64,000 nt of DNA, taken from the NCBI GenBank assembly GCA_037957365.1, contig JARHVA010008353.1, positions 336,001-400,000 of the forward strand, read 5' to 3'. How positions within the stretch are numbered: position 1 is the first letter of the stretch; each line of letters starts with the position of its first letter. This stretch comes from Torreya grandis (Eukaryota; Streptophyta; Pinopsida; Cupressales; Taxaceae). A program made the translations under genes and the position numbers. This document shows positions 46,404 to 59,349 of this stretch, one piece after another. A model generated the notes under the pieces. It ran no database searches, was not told where the DNA came from, and saw only the letters and a list, made by a program, of their open reading frames with translations.

Positions 46404-49400
46404 GACTACTAGGTTACATATTTTTATAGTCCACATCACAGATTTAACATTATTTGTATATTGATATTGATCATCCTACACTACTCATATTTTTTTCCTG
46501 GCTACTACTACTTTAGACTCAGATTATGTACATCTTTTATCTTATACAAATTTGTATAAAATTTTCATGCATAATTTGATTTCTAGCTTTACTAGTTTAG
46601 ACTTGATTGTGTCTCTATACTTCAACACCTATTTGAGATCATTTTAATATGAAATTGTTTTACTTCTCTATGTTTATTCCTTTCATTATATGTATGCTTT
46701 GGACATGTTCCCATGTCCTTGTGTGTTATTTATTGTGTATGTGGACATTTGAACATGTCCTTCTATGTGGATCTAAGCCAATATTTTTTGCTCTATGTGT
46801 ATGTGGACATTTAAACATATCCTTGTATGTTTTTGCTTTCTCAAATTTAGTAACATATGCCCATGTCCCTTGTATTATGCCCCTTTGGCTTACTTTTAAT
46901 GCCTCATGTGTGTTGTATGTATGATTTCACGTATGTGTCATGGTCATGAACTTGTCTCTTTCTTATTACACACTCTAATTTTAGATGACATGAGAGACCT
47001 CATACATCTCACCTCTTTCATTGGGTTCTGTGATGGACATCATGCCCCATCCCCTACATAGTTACTAGTTTATTACTTAGATTTTTTGTTCATATAAATG
47101 CTTACATTGTTATATCTATCTTAATAGCCTTGTGAATGCTATTTCTAAAATACACTATACATTACCAAATTATGCTCATATTATATTACATTATGTTGTC
47201 ATGTACACACATTATATTAGTTTATTAAGCATATCATATATCTTTAGGATAATACATATCATGCAAACCTTTTTATTTTGAGGATAGTTCTTGCACATGT
47301 TCAATAAATCCCATAAAAATATGGGGAATTCATAAAGGTTTATCACAAAGATCAAGCCATCTAAATGCACTTAGAGTACATTTTACAACATGCTTGCACA
47401 TAATAAAGAGCTCAATTTTAGGAAAATATAGTGGAAAATAGTCAGGTAGAGATCAGAGTCAGTTTGGTAGAAGAATAACATAGTTTCACACTAGCACCAA
47501 AATTAGACACTAACACCACAACACTATTATCCAAGGTATGGTGCTATTGTTTAGTATCCCTAGAAGTAGGAAAATTCAAAATTGAAATAAAGGCATAATA
47601 ATTATAGTCTAGGTTTGCATAGATTTAGTTATAAATTATCAATTTTTATTCAATTTTAATTAGTTTTGCACAAAATCATGCTAATTTGATCATATTAGGG
47701 GAATCATGCATGGCATGATCACTCCCATTTTAGTGTTAGATACTCAAATATAGATTATTATAACTCAATCTAGAATTCATATACTAATATATTAGATTTG
47801 TGGGCATTGTGCATGATACATTATTTTCGTATGCTTACTTATGCACCAATTGATTAGATGGAATGTAAAACTCCATGTAATTATCTAATTTATATACACT
47901 ATACACCATGTTCCAATTATGCACTAGATTTATGTTTTACTCTATTTGTAATAGTTAGCATTACTGCATAGTCCTTAAGCTACATACCCAAGTGCTTGAG
48001 AGGCCCCCAGGCCAATTTTCATTCTAGAGTTCCTGAGTAGACACAAAGCCATTATATATAGTTTCAATTATAATCATATAAATTTAGTTGCATTGTATAA
48101 TTTAGTTACTTATGCATCTACTACATATGGGTTGGAAATGATGGAGTCATAGTCTACTTGAGTTTTTGAGCCACCTACATGAGATGGTTGGACAAGCCAT
48201 TAGTACAATCCAAGCTATTCATAGCTAATGATCCATTGAGTAGGGGTGGGAAATGATGGAGTCAAAATTGGATTAAGTTATTGAGCCACCCACACATGGG
48301 GATTGAGAAAGCCATTAGTTTAATCCAAGTTATTCATCGATTTGATCACTATATACACACACATAGTATGCCATGAGGTTTATGCATTGGTTCAAATAAC
48401 CAGTGAGATGAATTCATTATTTTCTTATATATTATCTCTTTACTTAATTTTGTATTTGATTTTGACATATCTTAAGTAAGGATTGATTCTATGCATATTT
48501 CATTTGCAAGATACACAATGGAGCATACTTCACATACTTAGATCCAAATTCATGGAATTTTCCTCTTAGTGAAGTCCATGTACATTTATTTTTATTTATC
48601 CTAGTAATTTCAATTTATTGAATTTATAGAATAAATGGGGGGATGTAGTAATCTAAAATTTCACTTGAGTGCCAATAGTGTCACTTGAGACGACCCATCC
48701 CTAGCTTATCCCTAGAACTATCTTTGGGACTATCTAGACACTTATCTAGATTTTGTGTAGGCCACACACATCCCTATACATCTCAAAATTAGTCCCATAC
48801 CCTTCCATAGGCATCCAAGCCATTAGTGCCTCAAATTTTTCCACCTAGACACTAACACCATAATTGGACACTAAGACCATAACTGCAATGTTCTATTTGG
48901 GTGGTATTAGCCTTTTCCATATTTTTAGATCCAAAAAATATGTTTTTAGTTCATTAGACACTTAGGGTTAGCCTAGACCTATTAAAAACCCCTCAAAATC
49001 ACCAGATCAATATATATATATATACATGAATTTTAGCCTTTTTTTCACTAGTTAGAAATTAGATGCAAATACACACAAACAAGCTCAGAACAAGTTGTGG
49101 ACAATCAAGGTTATTAATCCCTATTCTTCTCTAATTTTGAATATAGTCATATAAAACCCTCATAAGCTTTAAATACATAGTTTTCCAATCTCAATCCTTA
49201 ATCAAATACATCAAAATGACATTCATACTAACTTTACTTGTGCTTGTACTAGATTTAGGTGAGGATAACTACATCAGTCTTGATCCCTTCTCAGAGGATT
49301 GGTATGTAGGAAAATCTCATCATAGTGGGGTGTTGAGGATGTCAACCTACCCAACTAAAACCACATGTTTTATACTTGTGCTAATAAAATATCCTAATCA

Positions 49401-50051
49401 CATGGAGGTTTAAGGTTTACATACAAAATCAGTCACAATAGGTCACTAACAATGAAGTAGGGTTTGTTCACACAAGAACAAGCTTAGTAGACTCAGACAC
49501 AAGTGATCTCAAAAGTTTATATTAGTTCATATATAGAGGACACTAGTACAATAAGTGGACATTAGTGACACATAACTACTATGTAGGGTAGGGCACTATT
49601 ATCTAGGAGGGTTTTGGACATCTATATCTTATTTTTGACACTCATACTAACTCTTGTACTAATTTTTAACTTCTAGATCCTTCATATTAGGTAATTTCCA
49701 CCTAAGTATTCATTTATGTCACTATTATAAATATAAATTTATCTAATTTATTTTAAAATTTAGTGGTTGTATTTATTTTATATTTTATACATTGATTTAC
49801 TATACTCAAACCTTTTAACAACCTAGGGTTTATACTCCATAAACCTTTAAAAGTTAAATCCATTTCAATGAAAATTATTAATATTTATATTATCATTGTG
49901 CATCAACTATCACATAATATAAAAAACATTTTTTTTATTATTATGGAATATAAATAATATATTTATAATATTATAGATATTTTAAGTATATTTATTTAAA
50001 TTTTTTAAAGATGTATAAATTTTGAGGTGTCTAGTTTGGAATTATCACATA
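46404..50051. other. Repeat fragments between elements B and F, no gene
   Basis: No full element or gene. A block with tgtggacattt(g/a)aacat(g/a)tcc repeats around 46,680-46,830, making the 91-codon plus frame there. Blocks around 47,490-47,560, 48,840-48,900 and 49,540-49,620 share words such as gacactaacacca with the LTRs of D and E. A pair of about 118-base units lies at 48,130-48,330. At 49,010-49,024 a TA run precedes sequence resembling a transcribed leader, perhaps a decayed LTR promoter. The 65-codon frame at 49,216-49,413 has no recognisable content. Confidence 0.5.
48130..48330 (+). repeat. Duplicated unit, about 118 bases, inverted relative to element D
   Basis: Two copies share gggt(t/g)g(g/a)aaatgatggagtca and ttgagccacc and end in tccaag(c/t)tattcat. 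The reverse complement (ggtggctcaa...) resembles the pair at about 19,080-19,262 in element D. Confidence 0.65.
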
Positions 50052-50056
50052 GCTTA
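50052..50056. repeat. Target-site duplication, left copy (element F), gctta
   Basis: Corresponds to actta at 56,436-56,440, with one G/A difference. Confidence 0.6.
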
Positions 50057-50898
50057 TGTGATGGCTAAAAATTTGGAGCTCTAAAGTAAGATAGAAAATG
50101 AAACCAAATATTAAATCCCTATTTTAAACCTAAACTAAATCCTCATATTGATTAATAAAAATAAAATAAACCTAAAAAATAATATACTTACAAAATGTGT
50201 AAAATATAGTCATCACCTTCTCCATTGTTAACATGTGATTTTATCTTGATACATTGGATGTGGTTGATCAATTCATTCTCCAAACAAAGGTGAAATAAGT
50301 AGCATATGGTTGTAAATATCTTAGATTCTCAATGAATTTGTAGGATAATTTAGATATAAATTTGATAAATTGAAGGTGGATTATGAAAATGATGGATCAG
50401 ACTTCCATTTATAGGCTTTCAGGTGAGAAGATGAATGGTTGGGATAAATCTAGAATTATTAGATAATGTAAATTATCAACGATTGGATTTGAGTCCTCAT
50501 CTTAATGGATGATGATTAATTCCCATGAGAGAGAGAGAGGGGGAGATTTATTTGTTATTTAAATGACTCATCATGAATGGGTCAAGGTAGTTGAGCGACT
50601 CACTAAGTTAGTTAAAATGTTTAATGGTTACTCAAAAATTTGGTTGAGGAAGTTAAGGAGGTGGTTGGATGACTCAACATTTAGTTTAGATAAGTGTGAA
50701 AGATGTCTAGATGAGGTGGAAATTATATATTTTAATTAATTTTTAAGAAATATATGTGAATGATTAATTAATTAATCAAAAAGTGGAGGGAAATGGTATT
50801 AGTGAGAAATTTGACTTTAGGATGGTGAATGAATTAGTGTGTTGATTTTAAACAAAGCTAATTATGACACTAAATTTGAAAGAATTTAGGTGTGTACA
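50057..50898 (-). mobile_element. Element F LTR copy 1 (3' LTR)
   Basis: 842 bases, TGTGATGGCT to gtgtgtaca. Landmarks common to all three copies: catcaccttctccattgt or variants, gatttgagtcctcatct, ctcatcat.aat and aaatttgactttaggatgg-like ends. Confidence 0.88.
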
Positions 50899-53800
50899 TT
50901 TTAACCTCTTTGAATGGGTATTGTAACTAAAATAAGTAACTCATTTTAAAAGAATTAAAAAAGTAGAGTGAAAATGGATATAAACAGATGATGCCCTAGG
51001 TAGATTTAAATTATTATGAATGATTCCCGCTTGAGTGTCTTTATGGGAAGAATGGATGAGGATGAACACTTGAAATGAATAAAGGGAGATATAAGATAGG
51101 AAATGATGAAGGTGATACCAACATAAACTTAAGTCACAGTTTCAATAAATGCTTGTAAGATGTGAAGTATATGTGAAATGATTTTCCCCTAATGGATAGG
51201 TTATATGAAGTGGATTTGGAGAAATGATATTTCCCATTTTTAATTTGCATGCTTTGATGGTGCCCCATTAATATTTTTCACATTAGTATATTTTGGGAAT
51301 GTTATATCTCAATGATAAGATACAAGCTATGTAAGGAAAAATATATATATTTTTAATGATGTGATAAAAGGTTATAAGAATAATTTTTCAAGCTAGAATA
51401 GATATTAATAGGATTCCAGTTGATTGGTGGTACAATATGAAGTAAAACAAGATGAGATATTTGGATGTTATAGTTGAATGAAATAAACCCATGTACACTA
51501 TTAACCTACTTGAGCTAATGCTTGCATATTTTGATTAGACTTGATGATGGATTGATTTTCCCCAAATAATAATATATGCAAGGAGTAGATTATAGGAATG
51601 CTATATCCTAATATAAGATACATGATTTGATGTGCCCAAAGCAATGATATATACAAAAGATCAGATGTGGGAATAATATATATTGTTAAAAATGTAGTGA
51701 GCTTGGATTGGATTAACTATTTTATTTATTGATTGATTGATGGATGGATGGATTGATGGGATAAATGATGGATTTTGTGATTTTTCAGTCCCAATCGATA
51801 GGTGCATGAGATTGAATATAAATATTAGGAAATGATTATGGATGACTAATTTAGTTTATTAATGCACATGCATAAAAAAAGAAGTGAATTGATTACATGG
51901 ATTAATGATTATTGATCACATGATTGGATAACATGGATTTGATTTATTGATGGTAGATATAGGTGATTATGGGATATATGGGATTCTTGATGAAGCACAT
52001 TGAGTTGGTTAGAAAATTATTTGTTGGTGATTGAAATGAATGAATGATTAAAAAGAATAAAATAAAGTGTCATCTGATAATGATGTGAGGTTGAATAATG
52101 GATTCAATAAATATATTTATTTCACAAAAATACTAACAACATGTCATTTTTATTTGTGTAAGAGAGAAAACATGGACTAAAATCTCTAAGCATTCTATGG
52201 GTCAGTCTTCTCAGTGCATCACGGGTCTTCCATGAAGTAATCCATAATGTCCTCATCCAAGATAACCCATAGATGCCCCATTTAAGGGTTGAAGTGAGAG
52301 CTAGTGTATAGATTATAAACACAAATTTTTGAGATGTATATGTTTTTGGTAATGTATGGATGGACACACACACACATGAATCATAGATAAATGTGATTGT
52401 GTTTATGGATTTTTTAGGGTTTGTGTATATAAAAGTAGATGGATGTTATTTTGTCTTCTAAATTTGATATGTTGATACATGTTAATATTTTTAGTATTTA
52501 TTATGGAATAGACAAAATGGATATAAAAAATATGTTTATGAAAATGATATGGTTTAGGTAGTTGATTTTTATAGGATTTTCTTGGAGTTTTAACAATATT
52601 TTCAATATTATTTTCAAACATGATTGATAAATCTTTATTTTTATGTTGCATAAGACAATATGCACCAATGGTATGAAATAGCCATGATGTGTATTATGTT
52701 ATACATGTAAGAACTAATTGAATCACAAGTGTAATACTTAGTGCATCATGATATAGAATATCATAATAAAACCATTTGAAATGTTCATATTGATCTAGAA
52801 TCACCAAAAATAAATAATGAAAAAAAGATAAAAAGCATTTGAAACAATGAAACCATGCAAGTAAAATAAATAAGAGAGTAAATAAATAATTGTACCATAA
52901 AGTAAGAAAAACACAAAATGTGTAAAAAAAGAATGCAAGTAATTATATATAAAAGTTAATAACTATCTTATTGGATGTCCTCAACTAGAGTATAATCCTT
53001 TAACATATGAGATCTTTGATAATTATAACCATATGATGTATAATTTGTATGAGGTTAAAATGGTATACAACTAAGGATAAGGTATTTTTTAGGGATTATT
53101 GTGATTTTTTTGCATTTTTGTAGATTTTATAATGTTTTTTGATTTTGTTGTATTTTATATACAAGGGATACTAACAAAGGGAAACCCCATTCTAACATTG
53201 GGGAAGGGAGAAATAATGGACATAAGGGGTATATTAGGGAGTGGTAAGGGATGGATGGAAGTGAGGGAGTAGGGATGAATAGAAATGGATAGGAATTAAG
53301 ATGATAGCTCCAAAGAACACATTACCAAATAACCAAATGTCTAGTCATCAAAATAACATTGTAAGGATACACTAAGATGTTTTTAAGAACATGTCTAAAG
53401 ATGTTTTCACTTCCTTATTAAGGTCAAAATTAGGAAGAAGGATTGTGCTATAATGGGAAAGAGTGGATTGATAAGGATGGGTTTTGATGCGTTTGGGATT
53501 AAATGGATAAGAATGAGTTTACATAAATAAGGATAGTTTAGGATGGGGTAGGATAAGTACATATAGTTTAGTATGGGTGTAGGCTAGGTAGGGAAAATTT
53601 AGGATGGGAAGGATGGTAAGTATGGTTTAGGATGCATAGGATTGAAACATAATGTTTTTATCCCCAAAGTGTAACATTTAGACAAATGATTATTTTATGC
53701 ATAATTCCAATTTTTTTTTCATCATGGTACATTTCCAAGGCACCATAGAAATGGTTTTCACTTTTGGATGGATTATTTTTCTTTCTCTATTTTTTCTCCT

Positions 53801-54752
53801 TTTTTACTTTTTTATTCTTTTTTTGTTTTTTTATTCTTATTTTTTTGGGGGGGGACATATCAATTATCTAAGTGTTTGAGATGCATGATGTTGATCCATA
53901 TTGATCTTTTAGGTATGCACTCTAGGATGTCTTCAGTAACTTCATTGGTTTCTAGGTTGGATTCTTCCAAATTTACTAGGATACCGTCATAGCCCCTATG
54001 AAGAGGTTGTTTCCAAAGAGGATGAATTATAGGGTGTTTTGGATAAAGGATGTGTGTCAAATGCATTAAGGATCTGGAGGGAAGGTAAAATTATGATGAA
54101 AATGGTGATTTGGACCAAAACTCACATTTTATGAGACTAAGAGTAGTTGTAGGTTTGATGATTAGGAGATTTTTTACCTTGATAGTGTGTTAGAAAAATA
54201 AAGAAGAGTGATATTTTGGTTATGATAACACAAGTTAATGATTGATTTATTTATTCATTGGTGCATTACAAAGGTTTTCACCAAGGGATCTTATTTTTTT
54301 AATTGTGATTTGGATGTGGATTGTCCAGTAGCACCTCTAAGATGTTTTCACTAAGGGACTTATATTTTTTATTTCTAAATTTTATTTTGGATTTGGATTT
54401 CAAATTTTATTTTAATTATTTTATAGTGCCTCAAAGAGGTTTTCACTATGGGATAATGATTTTAGTTTTGGATTGTAAGATTCAATTTGATTGAGGAACA
54501 CTTGTTGATCCTTAAAGTATGTTAATGTTTCTTTATGCTCCAATGGCTAGATTCTATTTATGAATTATATGAATATTTTATTTTCATGAAAGGAATCTGA
54601 TAGTATGTAATATTTTTGATTCTAATTAAAGGGTGTTGGATATTGAATTAAAATATATAAGGATTGGTGTTGTCATTGAAAGGAGTGGTGGTAATATGAT
54701 CTTCATAGGGATTATTAACAAATCCTATTTAGATTATGGATGAAGTTTCCTT
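50899..54752 (-). other. Element F internal region, non-coding with many short repeats
   Basis: No gag or pol motif in either strand. Repeats seen: tatatct(c/t)aat(g)ataagataca at about 51,307 and 51,608; gtttaggatggg-like words at 53,480-53,640, with a strong G-over-C skew on the plus strand; and gatgttttcactaaggga-like blocks at about 53,395, 53,745, 54,275, 54,340 and 54,440. A pyrimidine-rich run (53,762-53,850) ends in nine Gs. ORFs here (52,122-52,373; 52,403-52,651; 53,697-53,992) look accidental. No convincing primer site is left at the 5' LTR border. Confidence 0.6.
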
Positions 54753-55588
54753 ATAAATAAAAAAAAAATTAGAGTTCTAATTTAAGATAATAAATGAAAA
54801 TAAATATTAACTCCCTATTATAAAACTAAACTAAAACCTTAGATTGAGTAAAAAATAAAATAAACCTAAATAATAAGATAATTAAAAAATATGCAAAATG
54901 TACTCATCACCTTCTCCATTGTAAACATGTTATTTTATCTTGATTCATTGAATGTGGGTGCTTAATTCATTTAAAAAATGTGAATTGGGAAAAATATGGG
55001 TGTAAATAGCTTGTATTCTCAATGGATGCATAAGATAATTTAGATAGTGATTGGTAGATTGGAGGTGGATTAAAAAATTGATGGATGACACTTCCATTTA
55101 CAAGCTTTCAGGTGAGAAGATGATTGGTTGGGATAAATACAAATTTATTGGATAATGTTAATTATCAATAGTTGGATTTGAGTCCTCATCTCAATGGATG
55201 ATGAACAATTTCTAGGTGTGTGAAAAAGAGGGGGAGAGTTGGTTGGTAGTTGATTGAATCATCATGAATATGTCAAGGTAGTTGAGTGACTCACCAAGGT
55301 AGTTGAAACATTCAATGGTGACTCAAAAATTTGGATGAGGAAGTTAATAAGGTGGTTGGATGAATCAACACTTGGTTATGATAAATGTGGAAGATGCCTA
55401 GATGAGGCAGAAATTCTATATTTTAATTAGTTTTGAATAATTATGTGTGCATAATTTATTAATTATTAAAAAAGTGGAGGGAAATGATATTAGTGGGAAA
55501 TTTGAATTTAGTATGGTGAATGAGTTAGTATTTCAAGTTAAAAAAAATTAATCATGACACTAAATGTGGTAGAATTTAGATGTCTACA
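54753..55588 (-). mobile_element. Element F LTR copy 2
   Basis: About 836 bases; the first 15-18 bases are degraded to an A-rich run, so the start is approximate. Ends agatgtctaca with no base before the next copy. Confidence 0.85.
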
Positions 55589-56435
55589 TGTTATAGCTAA
55601 AAATTTAGAGTTCTAATGTAACCTAGGAAATGAAAATAAATATTAACTCCCTATTATAGACCTAAACTAAAACCCTATATTGATAAATAACTATAAAATA
55701 AATATAAATAATAAGATACTTATAAAACATGAAAAATTTAATCATCACCTTATCCATTGTGAACATGTGATTTAATTTTGATGCTTGAAATGTGGGTGCT
55801 CAACTTGAGTCTCCAAAAAAAGGTTAATTGGGTAGAATATGAATGAAAATATCTTGGTTTATAAATAGATGCATATGATAACTTTGGTAGAGATTTGATA
55901 GCTTGAAGGTGGATTAAGAAAATGGTGGACTGTATGTTAATTTAAGGCCTTTAAGTGGTGAGATTAACAATTGATAGTAATCTAGGTTTATTTAATTATG
56001 ATAATAATTAATGACCAAATTTGATTCCTCATCTCAATGGATGATGACTAGTTCCCATGTGTGTGAGATGAATGGGGAGATTTATTTGGTGATTCAATGA
56101 CTCATCATTAATGGATCAAGGTAGTTCAATGACTCACCAAGGTAGTTAAAATGTTCAATGATGACTGAACAATTTGGTTGAGGAAGTTAAGGATGTGGTT
56201 GGATGACTCAAAAATTGACTGAGATAGGTGTGGAAGATGTCTAAATGAGGTGTAAATTCTATATTTTAATTAGTTTTTAAGAATTAAGTGTGAATTATTA
56301 ATTAATTATTTATTTAAAAAGTGGAGGAAAATGATATTAGTGGGAAATTTAAATTTTGGATGGTGAATGAATTAGTTTGTTGATTTTAATCAAAATTAAT
56401 TGTGACACTAAATTTCTTGAATTTAGGTGTCTACA
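55589..56435 (-). mobile_element. Element F LTR copy 3
   Basis: 847 bases, from TGTTATAGCTAAAAATTT to ggtgtctaca. Directly joined to copy 2 at 55,588/55,589. Confidence 0.9.
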
Positions 56436-56440
56436 ACTTA
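56436..56440. repeat. Target-site duplication, right copy (element F), actta
   Basis: Corresponds to gctta at 50,052-50,056. Confidence 0.6.
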
Positions 56441-59030
56441 AACCATATGAGACCTCCACATTAATTAACAATTTCACCATCTTATCTAAAAAATTCATAT
56501 TGACTGGTGATATATTACCAAGCAATATAGTTACACCATGATATGGGTCTTGAAAAATTATTTCTAAAAAGAAACAAGTTCCAAAAACTTATGGTATATG
56601 TAGTATATCATGATTTTTCAATCTCCTTATCTATGAAAAAAGAAAAATTAAACTATGACAAATATATTTAAGAGAAGCTATTTTTATTTATATATAACAC
56701 TATTACACTCCACCAATACTTGTGCCTACCATTGTAGCTTTGTTTCATGCATGAATAAACTTGAACCAAAGCATTGATGTTATTATGAGAGTAGCCCTCA
56801 ATTCAAACCATGTATTTTATAGATGTCTTAAACATGTCAACATGACTATATAGAAAAAAATTGTGAATTTGCTATATAACATGCAAATACTAGCTAAAAA
56901 AAATGTGGTTATAGAAAATACTATTTTAACACATTTTATATCAATTAACAATAGAATGTCCTTAGTTTCCTAGGATTCTACATACAAAGTAAATAAAACA
57001 TAATGATAGCTTATATCCTCATAACACTTCATTATATTAAGAATTTTATGAGCATCCTTGACAAATTTAACATTTATAAGTCAAATAGTAAATGGTAGTA
57101 CTAGCCACTATATGGTCTTTGTTGTACTCATAAAAGCATTTCCATTTTATGCTTTTTATACAACATATTTTATTGGATTTCCAATTCATTCGGTAGGCCA
57201 AAGATGATGTTTTGCATGTGGAAAGGTGTCACATATATAACATAATATGTTTTAATTCTATAATTCTTAAGGGATGTGCATGCCACCTTATTAGTAACAA
57301 AGGGGTATTATAGCCCTCAATATATTCAATAATTAAAGATATGTGACTAGAAAACTTGCTATGTTTGATTCATTTCTTTAGTTTGTTTTCAAAGGTTTTA
57401 TTCCAAATAGATTTCAAGATAATTTTGTTAATAGAGTGGGGTTTTTCATGAAAACTGATGAAATTTCTTGGGGAAGTAGATATGCGATAGATTTGTTCTA
57501 TTGTTGATCTTTTCAAACATCTCTTTCATTTGATTAATGTGAAATAATCCATATAATTTTGGAATTAGTTTATGAACTATGAAGGTATTCCTTTCTGTTA
57601 CTTTTTTTACAATATCCTTCACCATCATGTTGTTGGGTGTCCTTTCAAGGTTTAAGGATTGACACCGACTCACTCTCAATTGGTTTGGAAGAATAAGGAT
57701 GGGATCCTTGATTAGTATTTTTGTGGTGTAAGAAAGGAATTTTATTCCCACTTCATACTTCATCTCAACCTCCTTCCATTCCATAGGTTTGAGGGGCTCC
57801 CTCTAACATGAGGAAATTTTGAATGAAATGCCAATTCTTGTTTCTTTTTCAACTCCTTCAAAGTTGGTAGAGAAAACCTCATCTCATTCTCATCCAAAAA
57901 TTATGAGACCAAAAGTTGATATGTTCACTATAGATAAAAGGAAAGTAAAAATATCTGAGGCTGAGAGGCTAAGAGAGGAAGTAGAAGAAATGGTGAAATA
58001 TGGAACTTAATGGATAATGTAGACCCTTATTTCTCAATGGGGGAGAAGAATAGTTTCTACTTGTGGCTAATTTTATTCCTCTTTATTGGAAATACTTTAT
58101 CTTTGGTGTGAATGCTTCATCATTAGATCCTTTTCTTAGCTTTTAATAGTTTGATGTATTGTTGTTTTCTTTTTACTACTCTTTTGCTATCAAATAGTGT
58201 AGTTTCATATATTCTTTCCCTTTTCTTATGCTTGAGTATTTTTATGTGGTGGTTTTAATCTCTTAGTGAATTCAACTTATGTTTAGAGATATATTCTTTT
58301 TGTATAGTTTTAGGCCTCTTTTCGGGGAATAACCCCTTATTTTGTTCCCTAGACATAGTGCTTAGCTTTGGTCAAAAGAGTATTCCTAGTTCATAGATTT
58401 GGTCAAAAGTGTTTACCTTCAATTAAAATAAAATAAAATAAAACACAAGTGTCATTATGTGGATTTTGTATCCACCATTTAAAGGATTTATGTTGTAAAA
58501 GAAATAAAATCACGTTGTAAATGAAAGAAATTGTACATTTTGTTATGTAATAGAATTTGTAATTTTAATAATGTGTGAAATATAATTATTCCAATTTTAA
58601 TTTTTGGAATAAAATTTATCATAACTTATCATGATAGATAAAAATGCAACTTTGTCTTCTTATGCATATTTGTGCTGAAACAACTACAAAAACTCTACAA
58701 TCAAACTTAAAACACAAAAACACAAAAACATTATGAATAAATAGACCAACTACAAAAAAAGAGGACTTGGATTGATATGAAAATCATGAATTATTTTGAG
58801 ATAAATTTAAAATTAAATAATTTATAACTAAAAACAACAAAACACTCTATATTTTTTTGATCAATTTTAGGGATTATAGGACCCCTTCTCGATAAAAAAT
58901 TTATTCAAAAAACCAAATAAGCCTAGATTAATGGAAAAACCATCAAAGCATCTAACCAACATACTTAAATTAATACCAAATACCATAAAGTATTAAAAAA
59001 TGCTTTAACTTAACAATAAATAACAAAAAA
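56441..59030. other. Unassigned sequence between F and the LINE remnant
   Basis: No LTR copy or domain recognised. A 112-codon minus frame (57,446-57,784) reads MEWKEVEMKYEVGIKFLS onward with HINQMKEMFEKINN and is basic and Asn-rich; a short plus frame (57,819-58,010) follows. They may be gene or LINE fragments, or chance. A (AAAAT)n run of about four units is at 58,425-58,442. About 58,200-58,400 reads like an untranslated 3' region, T-rich with few repeats. Confidence 0.4.
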
Positions 59031-59044
59031 AAAAAAAAAAAAAA
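59025..59044 (+). repeat. Run of 20 A
   Basis: A perfect A run on the plus strand. It could be the tail of a plus-strand retroposed sequence, but no target duplication or body was recognised; the LINE remnant nearby is in the opposite orientation. Confidence 0.7.
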
Positions 59045-59349
59045 CATAAATATAAAATTACTAAGTTTCACCCTTATTTTCTTTACTTTGAGAGTGAAGT
59101 ATTTTGGAAGGGGAACTAGGATTAAAATTCCCTTTTTTTCTTACTTCTGACTACCATCCATTCTTATGATTTACTCAAAGAACCTATAACCAAAAATGGA
59201 GAGATATACCTATCCATCTATGAGCTAATAAAAGCCTTATTTATGCTAACTAAAACCTTATTACTATTCACAACTAACCCCACAACCTATTAAAATTGAG
59301 GTGGAAAAACCAAAGGAACCAAACCTACTTTAGATTCTTCCTCCTCAAG

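Larger units (their letters stand above)
50057..56435 (-). mobile_element. Element F: non-coding LTR element with three LTRs (LTR-internal-LTR-LTR)
   Basis: Three direct copies of an 836-847-base LTR, each from TGT.AT.GCTAAAAATT to gaattta(g)(g/a)tgtctaca or a near form, at 50,057-50,898, about 54,753-55,588 and 55,589-56,435. One internal region separates the first two; the last two abut. A near-perfect five-base duplication flanks the outermost ends. Orientation is given as minus because the minus strand beside the first LTR reads CAAAGAGGTTAAAA, like the purine tracts of B, D and E, and because the LTR then starts TGTA.ACACCTAAATT much like D. No gag or pol is recognisable. Confidence 0.78.

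Noticed and set aside
46649..46924. 91-codon Cys-rich frame
   Set aside because: Created by a short repeated block (tgtggacatttgaacat); no family resemblance.
53460..53660. Interstitial telomere-like repeat (ttta ggatggg words resembling TTTAGGG)
   Set aside because: Spacing and sequence are irregular and no true TTTAGGG tandem is present.
53697..53992. Overlapping hydrophobic frames suggesting a membrane protein
   Set aside because: Produced by a T-rich low-complexity run, which always reads as Phe/Leu/Ser.
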